This document shows positions 18,538 through 27,135 of a DNA stretch of 64,000 nucleotides, piece after piece (the stretch's first letter is position 1; the number at the start of each line of letters is the position of its first letter). Made by a program: the position numbers and the translations under genes. The stretch is from Firmicutes bacterium ADurb.Bin153 (GTDB lineage Bacteria; Bacillota; DTU025; MWDF01), in assembly GCA_002070415.1 (NCBI GenBank), contig MWDF01000002.1, positions 62,001-126,000 on the forward strand, read 5' to 3'. The notes under the pieces are model-generated. The model was not told where the DNA came from and made no database searches. It saw only the letters and a program-made list of their open reading frames with translations.

Positions 18538-19653
18538 ATGATCATCGGGGTCCCAACTGAAATCAAAGCGGCTGAGAACAGGGTGGGTTGCACACCTACC
18601 GGCGCGGCATCACTCATTGCGCACGGTCACCAGGTAATAGTCCAGAAGGGCGCAGGGTTAGGATCTGGTTTCGCTGACGCTGAATACGAGGCGGTTGGAT
18701 CGAAGATTGTTGCTAACGCGAAAGAAGTCTATTCCAAGGCCGACATGATCTACAAGGTAAAGGAGCCTCTCGCGGCAGAGTTCGAGCTGATCAAAGAGGG
18801 GCAGATCATGTTCACCTACCTCCATCTTGCTCCTGAGCCGGAGCTTACGAAGGTGCTCAAGGAGAAGAAGGTGGTCTCCATAGCCTACGAGACCGTACAG
18901 ACGGCCGACAACAAACTGCCCCTTCTCGAGCCTATGAGCGAAGTGGCGGGGAGGATGTCGGTCCAGATAGGCGCGACTATCCTACAGAAGGCGAACGGGG
19001 GCGAGGGAGTGCTCCTGGGCGGAGTCCCCGGCGTGCCACCCGCGAAGGTTGTCATAATCGGCGGCGGCACCGTCGGCACCAACGCCGCGAAGATAGCCAT
19101 GGGCATGGGCGCCGACGTGACCATATTCGACAACAACCTGGCAAGGCTTCGCTACCTCGACGACCTGTTCTTCGGCAGGATCAGGACGCAGTTCTCCACC
19201 CCGCATTCAATCGCCCAGGCCATGCCTACCACGGACCTGCTCATTGGAGCTGTCCTTGTGCCGGGCGCTAAGGCTCCGAAGCTGGTCAGCGAATCGGACG
19301 TCAAGTCGATGAAACCCGGTTCGGTCATCGTGGACGTAGCAATCGACCAGGGCGGATGCGTGGCTACTTCTGACAGGGTGACCACCCATCAGAACCCCAC
19401 CTTCGAGAAGTTCGGCGTAGTGCATTATTCGGTGGCCAACATCCCCGGCGCAGTACCGAGGACTTCCACTATAGCGCTGATGAACGCCACGCTGCCCTAT
19501 GCGCTGGCGATCGCGAACAAGGGTTGGCTTAACGCCGTCAAGCAGGACGCGTCCCTCGCCAAGGGCGTGAACGTCCTCGACGGGAAGATCACATGCAAGG
19601 GAGTCGCCGAAGCGCACGGAGAAAAGTACTATCCGGTCAACGAGCTCATCTAG
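18538..19653 (+). CDS. ald: Alanine dehydrogenase
   Basis: 371-aa NAD-dependent enzyme interconverting L-alanine and pyruvate plus ammonia. N-terminus MIIGVPTEIKAAENRVG with Arg15, then Lys75 and His96 (substrate residues). The NAD loop is GGGTVGTNAAKIAMGMGADVTIFDNN, and the C-terminal segment is NIPGAVPRTSTIALMNATLPY. The length is exactly that of the family. ATG 18538 has GGAGGT 7 bases upstream; the ATG at 18523 overlaps that site. It is divergent from the DUF72 operon. In this setting it likely serves amino-acid fermentation. Confidence 0.96.
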   Translation: MIIGVPTEIKAAENRVGCTPTGAASLIAHGHQVIVQKGAGLGSGFADAEYEAVGSKIVANAKEVYSKADMIYKVKEPLAAEFELIKEGQIMFTYLHLAPEPELTKVLKEKKVVSIAYETVQTADNKLPLLEPMSEVAGRMSVQIGATILQKANGGEGVLLGGVPGVPPAKVVIIGGGTVGTNAAKIAMGMGADVTIFDNNLARLRYLDDLFFGRIRTQFSTPHSIAQAMPTTDLLIGAVLVPGAKAPKLVSESDVKSMKPGSVIVDVAIDQGGCVATSDRVTTHQNPTFEKFGVVHYSVANIPGAVPRTSTIALMNATLPYALAIANKGWLNAVKQDASLAKGVNVLDGKITCKGVAEAHGEKYYPVNELI

Positions 19654-19712
19654 AATTCCAATCGGCCGTTGCGGATACAGTGCCATCATAATAAACAGCG
19701 AAAGAGGGGCTC

Positions 19713-20546
19713 ATGGGAAACATAAGACTCATCTGCACCGACGTGGACGGCACTCTAGTATTGGACGACCATAAGAGCATACCGGAAGCCAACATGGAAG
19801 CGCTGCTTGGGGCCCAGGAGACGGGCTCCAAGCTTGCGCTCGTCTCGGGCAGGGGGATTTTCAGCCAGAAGTCGTTCATTAAGACGCTGGGCCTGGACAG
19901 GCACAAGGGTTACCTGGTCGCATTCACCGGCGCGAGGATAGTAGAAGCTTGCGGCATGAGGGAACTATACCGCATGCCGATAGGCATGTCGGACGCGAAC
20001 GCGCTGTGGGCCCATGTCAGGCCGCTTGGCCTGGACGTGATGGTGTACGATGACGACAGGGGAGTGATCTTCGCGACGGCGGACAATGAGTACACCAGGT
20101 TCGACCAGAAGGTCACGGGCATGTCATTCGAAAAGACCGACAGGATCGACCCTTCTTTGGGCTTTACCACGTTCAAGTGCATAATCGCAGGCAGTCCTTC
20201 CGCCCTGGACGGGACCATCGCTTCCGTAAAGGAGAAGTTCTCCGAGGGATTCGAGATAACCAGGTCCTCCGGCGTATTCGCAGAGTTCAACAAAAAGGGC
20301 GTCAGCAAAGGTAATGCCATGCTCATGCTGGCAGAAGAGATGGGCATAGACGCCGGGGAGATCCTTGCCGTAGGAAACGGCGAAAACGACGCGTCGATGC
20401 TTGCAGCAGCCGGCATGTCGGCGGCACCAGCGGATTCGATGCCCGAGGCGAAGGCGGCGGCGAAGTACGTATGCAGGAAAGGTAACGGGGAAGGGGCGCT
20501 AGCTGAGGCGATAAGCTATTTCAACGGAATGCGGCCGATTATATGA
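19713..20546 (+). CDS. Cof-type HAD-superfamily phosphatase
   Basis: 277-aa haloacid-dehalogenase-type hydrolase, class IIB (Cof/YbjI-like), acting on small phosphorylated metabolites. Asp10 and Asp12 in CTDVDGTLV are the nucleophile and acid, VSGR is motif II, and GNGENDASML motif IV. The cap lies between. AAAGAGGGG precedes the ATG. It stands between ald and the binding-protein gene with about 60-base gaps; the substrate is not deducible. Confidence 0.9.
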   Translation: MGNIRLICTDVDGTLVLDDHKSIPEANMEALLGAQETGSKLALVSGRGIFSQKSFIKTLGLDRHKGYLVAFTGARIVEACGMRELYRMPIGMSDANALWAHVRPLGLDVMVYDDDRGVIFATADNEYTRFDQKVTGMSFEKTDRIDPSLGFTTFKCIIAGSPSALDGTIASVKEKFSEGFEITRSSGVFAEFNKKGVSKGNAMLMLAEEMGIDAGEILAVGNGENDASMLAAAGMSAAPADSMPEAKAAAKYVCRKGNGEGALAEAISYFNGMRPII

Positions 20547-20610
20547 ATTCTCAAAACAAACAATATGATGCATAATCGAATATAGCCAATTACCAGAAGG
20601 AGGTATACCC

Positions 20611-21666
20611 ATGCGTAAGATCTTTGCGCTAACTCTTGCGCTGCTGATGGTGGTAGGAGCCAGCATGCTGGGCACCGCGGCAGAGCCAAGCGGTAAGTTG
20701 TCCGTGTTGATCATCATCCAGGAAGGTGAAGGCAAGGCCGTTATCGAGGGCTTCAAGAAGCTCTATCCGAAAGTGGCCGTGGATTCGCTGAGGATGTCCG
20801 CATCAGAGGGCACAGCCAGGATAAAGGCCGAGAAGATAGACCCGACCTTCGACATCATTCTCGGCGGGCCGTCCGATAACTTCGAGATATTGAAGAAGGA
20901 AAAGGCCCTCCTCAAGTACACGCCCGCCAACGCCAAGGAGATACCCGCGGATTACCAGGACAACGAGGGATACTGGTACGGGCTCTATGTAGGACCTCTT
21001 GCGATAGCCATAAACACAAAGAGGTACGCTGAGAAAGGCTACAAGGAGAAGCTCGGCAAGGAATGGAACCAGATAACCCTGGACGACCTGACGAAAGTGG
21101 TCGCTGCCAGCGGTATAAAGGACGTCACCGTCGCCAACCCGAAATCATCGGGCACAGCCAAGATGTTCATATCCGGTCTTTGGCAGTACTATAACTCGCT
21201 GGGGATGGACGGAAAGGCCAAGACCAAGGAATGGTACAAGGCGCTGCATCCGAACGTAGGGAACTACCAGACTTCGGGAACCGGACCTGTCAAGTCGGTC
21301 AGCCAGGGCGAATTCACTTTCTGCATCACCCCGATGCACGACGTATACCTCTACAAGCTGGACAATCCGGCCATCGGAGTAGTCGAGTTCAAGGAAGCCG
21401 GCTGGGAGATAGGCGCCGTCGGCGCCATCGCCAATTCGCCCAACCCCGTGAATGCGAAGCTGTTCATGGACTACCTGTCCTCTTCTGCGGCGGGCAACGT
21501 CCTTTCGAGCTACTCGCAGAAAATACCCTGCAACACCAACTCCGAAGGGCCCTCGGTAGGCAAGCCCCTCTCGAAGACCGTATACTTCAAGCAGTACAAC
21601 TACGATTTCACAACCGCTCATGACGCCGAGATCAAGGAGCTGTTCGGCGATATAACCGGACTATAA
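20611..21666 (+). CDS. ABC transporter substrate-binding protein, ferric-iron type
   Basis: 351-aa extracytoplasmic binding protein with signal peptide (…SMLGTAA-EP, no lipobox). It resembles the iron(III)/AfuA-FbpA group: VDSLRMSASEGTARIKAEK, FDIILGGPSD, GYWYGLYVGPLAIAINTKR, NPKSSGTA. The canonical paired ligand tyrosines of FbpA are not clear, so iron, phosphonate or another anion is possible. AAGGAGGT lies 7 bases before ATG. A strong stem-loop without T-run follows the gene, and the two-domain permease and ATPase come next. Confidence 0.85.
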   Translation: MRKIFALTLALLMVVGASMLGTAAEPSGKLSVLIIIQEGEGKAVIEGFKKLYPKVAVDSLRMSASEGTARIKAEKIDPTFDIILGGPSDNFEILKKEKALLKYTPANAKEIPADYQDNEGYWYGLYVGPLAIAINTKRYAEKGYKEKLGKEWNQITLDDLTKVVAASGIKDVTVANPKSSGTAKMFISGLWQYYNSLGMDGKAKTKEWYKALHPNVGNYQTSGTGPVKSVSQGEFTFCITPMHDVYLYKLDNPAIGVVEFKEAGWEIGAVGAIANSPNPVNAKLFMDYLSSSAAGNVLSSYSQKIPCNTNSEGPSVGKPLSKTVYFKQYNYDFTTAHDAEIKELFGDITGL

Positions 21667-21689
21667 GAAGAAACCGAGTCAAGCCTCTG

Positions 21690-21715
21690 GCAGTGGGCGG
21701 GCTAACCGCCCACTG
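21690..21715 (+). other. Intercistronic stem-loop between binding protein and permease
   Basis: Perfect 11-bp stem GCAGTGGGCGG / CCGCCCACTGC with 5-base loop, no T-run. Such hairpins usually protect the upstream mRNA and let the binding protein be made in excess over the membrane subunits. Confidence 0.65.
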
Positions 21716-21741
21716 CATATGTTGAAGGAAAGGGAGCTGAC

Positions 21742-23433
21742 ATGGTACAGACTCAGGTAAAAGAAAGAAGAGGCTTCCTCAACCAGGTACGAAACGTGTT
21801 GAGCGACCCTTCGCTCCTGGCAATGCTCGTGATCGCATTCGCTTTCGTGGGCCTTTTTATAATCTATCCTCTGTGCAAGCTCATGTCCAACACAACGCTG
21901 GAGACATGGAGGAACTTCTTCACCAAGATCCCATACAGGAGGGCCTACGGCCGCACCATATACTCGTCGCTCCTTTCGGCCTTCACAGCCACGACGTTGG
22001 CGTTCCTCTATGCGTATTCGATAGAGTACACAGAGATAAAATTCAAGAAGTTCTTCCGCTTCATAGCCTTCCTTCCGATGCTCGCACCGTCTTCTATGAC
22101 GGGCATGGCCTTCATAATGCTCTTCGGAAGGAACGGGCTTCTAACGACCAAGCTCATAGGCGTAGAGGTCGAGATCTACGGGCTGCCCGGGATATGGCTC
22201 GCGCAGACGGTGGCCTTCTTCCCGATGGCCTTCGTGGCGATATCCGCCGTACTAAGGGCAATTTCCCCGAACATCGAGATAGCTGCCCAGAACCTGGGAG
22301 CCAAGGGGACGGAGCTATTCCGTACCGTAACGCTTCCGCTGGCGGCCCCGGGCGTGCTGTCGGCGTTCCTGCTCGTGTTCATCAACGCCATGTCCGACTT
22401 CGCAAATCCCAAGCTCCTGGGAGGGCTTTTCGTTACGTCACCCGTACAGGCCTACGGTGTCGTGACCGGGGACGCGGATTTCGGTATGGCGGCTACAATA
22501 TCGGCAATGCTGCTGATTCCTTCGCTCGTGATATTCCTGGCACAGGCCTACATAATGTCGAAGAAGTCCTACGTCACCGTAACGGGCAAGCCTGTGGCCG
22601 GACTGAAGAGGATAATGATAGGCAAGAAGGCCGAGATCGCATGCCAGGTCTACGTATTCCTGGTCGCCGCCCTTTTCTTCCTGGTGATCGGCATCGTCGC
22701 GTTCTTCGCCTTCGCTGACCCTAAAGCATATTACCTGGGGAAGTTCGTTTTCACGCTGAAGGGTTTCACTGAGACAATGACCTTCAACGCATATACCTTC
22801 AGGAACTCCGCGATCATCGCAGCCGCCGCAGGCATCCTCGCGGCCGTCGTCGGGCTGCTCCTGGCGTTTCTGAACTCGAGGAAGGATTTCCCCGGCAAGA
22901 AGATCCTCGATTTCTCGGCGATACTTCCCAACACCTTGCCTGCAACGTTCCTGTCCTTGGCCTTCCTGCTGTCTTTCCAGAGGATACTGACGGTAGGGCC
23001 TGTGCCGATCCTGCCCAAGCTTACGAAGACCATCTTCATAATGATAATCATCCAGGCGGTCAGGCAGCTTCCGATAGGGTACAGGAACGCGCTGTCGGGC
23101 TTCAAGCAGATAGACAAGTCGATAGAGGAAGCCGCGACGAACCTGGGGGCGAACGTGGGCAAGACCATAAGCTCCGTCGTCCTTCCCATGCTAAGGCCGG
23201 CATTCATCTCATCCGCCGTGTACAACTTCATCTCGGCGATGATAGCCGTCTCGGTGATAATATTCGTCGTCACGCCGCAGTGGAACGTGGCATCCATAGT
23301 CGTATACAGCAGGGCGGATTCGGGGTACTACTCCGAGGCGGGTGCGATGTCGATTGCGATAATGGCGATCATACTGGGCACTCTATGGGTCGTCAATTTG
23401 CTGTCCAGGGGAAGGATCAAGGTATTTGACTGA
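21742..23433 (+). CDS. ABC transporter permease, fused two-domain FbpB type
   Basis: 563-aa inner-membrane permease with two transport domains in one chain, as in the iron(III) FbpB/SfuB group. Each half carries an EAA loop: NIEIAAQNLGAKGTELFRTVTLPLA (about residues 175-200) and SIEEAATNLGANVGKTISSVVLPM (about 460-485). About a dozen hydrophobic segments are visible. It is preceded by GGGAGCTGAC and ends so that its TGA lies 17 bases before the ATPase start. Confidence 0.92.
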   Translation: MVQTQVKERRGFLNQVRNVLSDPSLLAMLVIAFAFVGLFIIYPLCKLMSNTTLETWRNFFTKIPYRRAYGRTIYSSLLSAFTATTLAFLYAYSIEYTEIKFKKFFRFIAFLPMLAPSSMTGMAFIMLFGRNGLLTTKLIGVEVEIYGLPGIWLAQTVAFFPMAFVAISAVLRAISPNIEIAAQNLGAKGTELFRTVTLPLAAPGVLSAFLLVFINAMSDFANPKLLGGLFVTSPVQAYGVVTGDADFGMAATISAMLLIPSLVIFLAQAYIMSKKSYVTVTGKPVAGLKRIMIGKKAEIACQVYVFLVAALFFLVIGIVAFFAFADPKAYYLGKFVFTLKGFTETMTFNAYTFRNSAIIAAAAGILAAVVGLLLAFLNSRKDFPGKKILDFSAILPNTLPATFLSLAFLLSFQRILTVGPVPILPKLTKTIFIMIIIQAVRQLPIGYRNALSGFKQIDKSIEEAATNLGANVGKTISSVVLPMLRPAFISSAVYNFISAMIAVSVIIFVVTPQWNVASIVVYSRADSGYYSEAGAMSIAIMAIILGTLWVVNLLSRGRIKVFD

Positions 23434-23450
23434 TGCGAGGGGTGGCACAA

Positions 23451-24518
23451 ATGGATAAGTATCTGATAGAGCTGAAGGGCATCCACAAGGCCTTCGGCTC
23501 CAACATCGTCCTGAACAACATCAACGTCGGGTTCGAGGAAGGGCGCTTCGTCACATTCCTGGGGCCCTCCGGGTGCGGGAAGACGACGCTTCTTAGGACC
23601 ATAGCCGGTTTCTACAGGCCGGACATGGGAGAGGTCTGGATAGACGGGAAGAGGGTGGACCTGCTGCCGGCCCATAAGCGGAACACGCCGATGGTGTTCC
23701 AGGAATACGCGCTGTTCCCGCACCTTAACGTGTTCGATAACGTGGCATACGGGCTCAGGCTCCAGAAGCTGCCCCGCAAGGAGATCGAGACGAAGGTCCG
23801 CGAGGCGCTGGAGCTGACCAACATGGTACAGTACAAGGACAGGAACCCCAACCAGCTGTCGGGCGGCCAGCAGCAGAGGGTGGCGATAGCAAGGGCAATC
23901 GTGATGCAATCAAAGATACTCCTGCTTGACGAGCCGCTGTCCAACCTTGACGCGAAGCTGAGGGAGAGCGTAAGAGTGGAGCTCAGGATGCTGCAAAGGC
24001 AGCTCAACAGGACCTTCATCTACGTGACCCACGACCAGAGCGAAGCTCTAGCAATGTCTGACGTCATAGTGGTCTTCAACAAGGGAAGGATCGAGCAGGT
24101 GGGCTCGCCGATGGAAGTCTACTTCAAGCCGGTCACGAAGTTCGTTGCGGATTTCATCGGAGTGTCGAACTTCATCGAAGGCAAAGTCATCGTGAAGAAC
24201 GGCACCGTGACGCTGGACCACGCGGGCCGCAGCTTCTCGGGGCTGACGACGGACACCTTCAAGGACGGGGACCACGCGATATTCTCGATAAGGCCAGAAT
24301 CCATTACCATAGGGAAATCCGAATGCGCAAGCGGGTCGGAAGCGTGCCTTCCGGTCAGTATAATCCAGGGCATGTTCATAGGCGAGAAAGTAAGGTACGT
24401 GGTGAAGGACCAGATAGGCATGGACTGGGTGATAGACCAGCACGACACGCAGGAGATGCTGACAGGTGGCGCATTCATCTCGATACCGCCCGACAAAGCC
24501 CATGTCATAAAGGAATAG
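23451..24518 (+). CDS. ABC transporter ATPase, FbpC/PotA type
   Basis: 355-aa ATPase energising the importer encoded upstream. Walker A GPSGCGKTT, Q-loop FQEYALFPHLNV, signature LSGGQQQRVAIARAI, Walker B LLLDEPLSNLD, THDQSEA. A C-terminal TOBE-like domain follows from about residue 250 (ISIRPESITIG-type segment). Start ATG 23451 has GAGGGGTGG upstream; an ATG at 23433 overlaps the permease stop and lies before that site. The operon ends at the terminator at 24523. Confidence 0.94.
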   Translation: MDKYLIELKGIHKAFGSNIVLNNINVGFEEGRFVTFLGPSGCGKTTLLRTIAGFYRPDMGEVWIDGKRVDLLPAHKRNTPMVFQEYALFPHLNVFDNVAYGLRLQKLPRKEIETKVREALELTNMVQYKDRNPNQLSGGQQQRVAIARAIVMQSKILLLDEPLSNLDAKLRESVRVELRMLQRQLNRTFIYVTHDQSEALAMSDVIVVFNKGRIEQVGSPMEVYFKPVTKFVADFIGVSNFIEGKVIVKNGTVTLDHAGRSFSGLTTDTFKDGDHAIFSIRPESITIGKSECASGSEACLPVSIIQGMFIGEKVRYVVKDQIGMDWVIDQHDTQEMLTGGAFISIPPDKAHVIKE

Positions 24519-24522
24519 GCCT

Positions 24523-24556
24523 AACGGCGCGGAGCGAATGGCCCGCGCCGTTTCTT
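24523..24556 (+). terminator. Terminator of the iron-type ABC operon
   Basis: Perfect 10-bp stem AACGGCGCGG / CCGCGCCGTT (24523-24532 with 24543-24552), then TCTT. Confidence 0.8.
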
Positions 24557-24594
24557 ATCCGGATTGCGCGGATGGCCCCGAATGGAGGGGACGG

Positions 24595-25101
24595 ATGAAG
24601 AAACTGATATTGGTGAGCGGCACCATGGGTGTTGGTAAGACCACCGCGTGCAGGATGCTCTACAAAATGGCCCCTAGGACTGCCTGGCTCGACGGGGACT
24701 GGTGCTGGCTCATGAACCCCTGGAATTTATGCGATGAGAACAAGGCCATGGTGATGTCCAACATCACCTTCATGCTCGGCGCGTACCTCTCCAACTCCAC
24801 CCTAGACAATATAGTGTTCAGCTGGGTGATGCACAGGAAGGAGATCATAGACGAGCTCCTCGGGAGGATTTCCGGGCACGGGTTCGAGCTCCATTTGTTC
24901 GCCTTGGTATGCTCCCCCGCAGAACTCTCGTCCAGGATGGAGGAGGACGAAAGGGACGCGGAGAACATCAAGGCTAGCATAGAGAGGCTGCCCCTTTACA
25001 GGGGCATGGGGTGGGAGGTCATCGACACTACGCACATGGGGCCCAAGGACGTTGCTCGGGAGATCGCCGGAAGATCCGGGCTCACAGACGGCAGGGGATG
25101 A
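24595..25101 (+). CDS. P-loop nucleotide or small-molecule kinase (AAA_33-like)
   Basis: 168-aa ATP-binding protein with Walker A GTMGVGKTT (residues 9-17) at the very N-terminus and no recognisable partner domain. This is the architecture of small kinases such as shikimate, gluconate or chloramphenicol kinases. WLDGDWCWLMNPW could be the acceptor-site loop; the lid region is ERDAENIKASIERLPLY. Substrate unknown. GGAGGGG lies 5 bases before ATG 24595; in-frame codons upstream run into the terminator. Confidence 0.8.
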   Translation: MKKLILVSGTMGVGKTTACRMLYKMAPRTAWLDGDWCWLMNPWNLCDENKAMVMSNITFMLGAYLSNSTLDNIVFSWVMHRKEIIDELLGRISGHGFELHLFALVCSPAELSSRMEEDERDAENIKASIERLPLYRGMGWEVIDTTHMGPKDVAREIAGRSGLTDGRG

Positions 25102-25199
25102 CCGACAAAAGGACATTTCGTCCGCCTGCGCTGCTATAATGGCTAGTGACACCTTTGGCCTTAAGACGATGACGACGAGTAAGATGGGAGGCGCGAGGA

Positions 25200-26078
25200 T
25201 TGAAGGTTGGTTTCGTAGGATTAGGACTAATGGGAGGCCCGATGGCCCTGAACATCCACATGGCGGGCTTTGAGCTAATGGTATATAACAGGAGCGCGGA
25301 GAGGCTGGTGCCATTTGCGGAACTCGGCATACGTGCGGCCTCCTGCCCGGCCGAGCTTGCCAGGGAGTGCGGGGTCGTAATCACCTGCGTGAGCGATTCT
25401 CCGGACGTGGAGCAGGTCTACCTCGGCAAGGGGGGCATCCTGGAGGGTGCCATGCAGGGCCTGATCACGGTGGATTGCAGCACGATATTGCCGCAGGTCG
25501 AGAGGAAGATCTACGACAAGGCGGCGGAACTCGGGGTATCGCATCTCGATGCGCCCGTCTCAGGCGGCGTGAAGGGCGCCAAGGCGGCCACGCTTGCGAT
25601 TATGGTCGGAGGCGACGAGATTGCCTTCCTCAAGGCAAAGCCGATCCTTGACGCGATGGGCAAGAACGTGACGTACGTAGGTTCGAGCGGCTCCGGCCAG
25701 GTGATCAAGCTCGCTAACCAGACCGTCCTTGCCGGGAACATGCTCGGCCTTTGCGAAGGTCTGATAATCGCGATGAAACACGGGGTCGACCTCGATAAGG
25801 CCGTAGAGATCCTGTCAAACGGCACGGCGTCGAACTGGACGCTCGTAAACCAGGGCAAGCAAATGGTCGATTGCGACTGGAGCGCCGGTTTCTACTCCAA
25901 GCTGTTCAAGAAGGACCTCTCGATAGTGCAGACCCTCGCAAGACAGACGAACAGCAGCCTGCCTTGCTCGGCGCTTGCGCTGTCGCTGTATAATGCGCTG
26001 AGCAACATCGAAGGCGGGGACGATATGGGCCACCAGGCGGTCCTTAAGGTGTTCCGCATGCTATCGGGCCTGGAGTAG
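25200..26078 (+). CDS. Beta-hydroxyacid dehydrogenase (tartronate-semialdehyde reductase / HIBADH family)
   Basis: 292-aa NAD(P)-dependent 6PGDH-like dehydrogenase. The chain starts directly with the Rossmann motif VGFVGLGLMGGPMA. DAPVSGGVKGAKAATLAIMVGG is the substrate-site signature, and GSGQVIKLANQ contains the catalytic Lys. Members reduce tartronate semialdehyde, succinate semialdehyde or 3-hydroxyisobutyrate; I cannot tell which. The start codon is TTG 25200, with GGGAGG 8 bases upstream; no other start keeps the nucleotide-binding strand. A TATAAT box at 25135-25140 may drive it. Confidence 0.9.
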   Translation: MKVGFVGLGLMGGPMALNIHMAGFELMVYNRSAERLVPFAELGIRAASCPAELARECGVVITCVSDSPDVEQVYLGKGGILEGAMQGLITVDCSTILPQVERKIYDKAAELGVSHLDAPVSGGVKGAKAATLAIMVGGDEIAFLKAKPILDAMGKNVTYVGSSGSGQVIKLANQTVLAGNMLGLCEGLIIAMKHGVDLDKAVEILSNGTASNWTLVNQGKQMVDCDWSAGFYSKLFKKDLSIVQTLARQTNSSLPCSALALSLYNALSNIEGGDDMGHQAVLKVFRMLSGLE

Positions 26079-26158
26079 GCCCACCTGAAGCCCGCGTTTA
26101 AAGGGACTTCGGTATAGTATCTGGCCGACGCATCCTGAGACGAATGGAGGGGAATGAC

Positions 26159-26302
26159 GTGAAGAAGTTCCCTATAGCCGCCACCGTAGCGATATTCATG
26201 CTCGGAGCCGCGCTGATCGTAGCCGGGGGATTAGGCGGCGAGTTCCGCGCGATATTCCTTAACGCGACGATACTCTGTTTGTCGTGCATCGGGGTGCAGT
26301 AG
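26159..26302 (+). CDS. Small CXXC membrane protein (CD1871A family)
   Basis: 47-aa single-span protein read from GTG 26159, with GGAGG 7 bases upstream, to TAG 26302. One hydrophobic helix (about residues 6-24) is followed by GEFRAIFLNATILCLSCIGVQ. The short charged break after the helix and the terminal CLSCIG match the CD1871A CXXC family of Clostridia. The next gene starts at the following base, so the two are surely co-expressed; a redox or maturation role with that Fe-S membrane protein is inference. Confidence 0.8.
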   Translation: MKKFPIAATVAIFMLGAALIVAGGLGGEFRAIFLNATILCLSCIGVQ

Positions 26303-27130
26303 ATGGGAAACACCGAGAGGCTGAGGAACTATGTCCAGATAGGAGCGGCGGTCCTGCAGAATTCCTATTTCTTCAAGGGGCTCAAGTTCTGTCCGACGCC
26401 GTCCTTGAACTGCTATGCGTGCCCGCTGGCGGTGACCGCCTGCCCGATGGGCAGCCTGCAGAACCTGATACTGAAGGGCTATCTGCCCCTGGCTGTGACG
26501 GGTTTCTTCGTATCGCTGGGAGCGGCGGTTGGCAGGGCCTCCTGCGGCTGGGCGTGCCCGTTCGGTTATGTACAGGAGCTTCTGGGAAAATTAGGCAGGA
26601 AGAAGGTCAGGGTATCCAATGAGTACGGCTGGCTGCGTTACGTGATCCTGGCGGTCACGGCGCTGGCGCTGCCGTTCATACTGAAGAGCCCAATATTCTG
26701 CAAGCTCTGCCCGGCGGGCACGCTCGAGGCGGGAATCCCCCTGGCGCTTCTGGATGAGGAGATAAGGGAGATCATCGGGCCGCTTTTCTGGCTGAAGGTG
26801 GGCCTGCTCGTCGCGGCCGTCTGGGCCGCGGTGAAGATTAAAAGGCCGTTTTGCAGGTTCGTCTGCCCGCTCGGGGCGATATACTCGCCCTTCAACAGGA
26901 TCAGCGCATTGCGCATGGAAGTGCACGGGAAGTGCGTCAGGTGCGACGCCTGCAAGGAAATATGCCCAGTGGACATGTCAATATACGAAGGGCCCAATTC
27001 CGGAGCGTGCATAAGGTGCATGAAATGTACCGGGTGCTCGGCCGTGGGCGTGAGTTTCCTCGGGAAAGAGATAATAAAGGCCGGTCGCGAAGGCAGGATA
27101 GGGCGTGCGGCCTATGATAGGCAGAGGTAA
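26303..27130 (+). CDS. Membrane 4Fe-4S polyferredoxin (NapH/CcoG-like)
   Basis: 275-aa membrane protein with many cysteine motifs: CPTPSLNCYACPLAVTACPMG, CGWACPFG, CKLCPAG, CRFVCPLGAIYSPF, and a C-terminal ferredoxin pair CVRCDACKEICPVD plus CIRCMKCTGC. At least four hydrophobic helices lie between them. This is the NapH/MauN-type fold that passes electrons across the membrane. It abuts the CXXC mini-protein, so the pair may reduce an extracytoplasmic thiol partner (inference). RNase HIII-like gene follows after 5 bases. Confidence 0.88.
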   Translation: MGNTERLRNYVQIGAAVLQNSYFFKGLKFCPTPSLNCYACPLAVTACPMGSLQNLILKGYLPLAVTGFFVSLGAAVGRASCGWACPFGYVQELLGKLGRKKVRVSNEYGWLRYVILAVTALALPFILKSPIFCKLCPAGTLEAGIPLALLDEEIREIIGPLFWLKVGLLVAAVWAAVKIKRPFCRFVCPLGAIYSPFNRISALRMEVHGKCVRCDACKEICPVDMSIYEGPNSGACIRCMKCTGCSAVGVSFLGKEIIKAGREGRIGRAAYDRQR

Positions 27131-27135
27131 GACGA

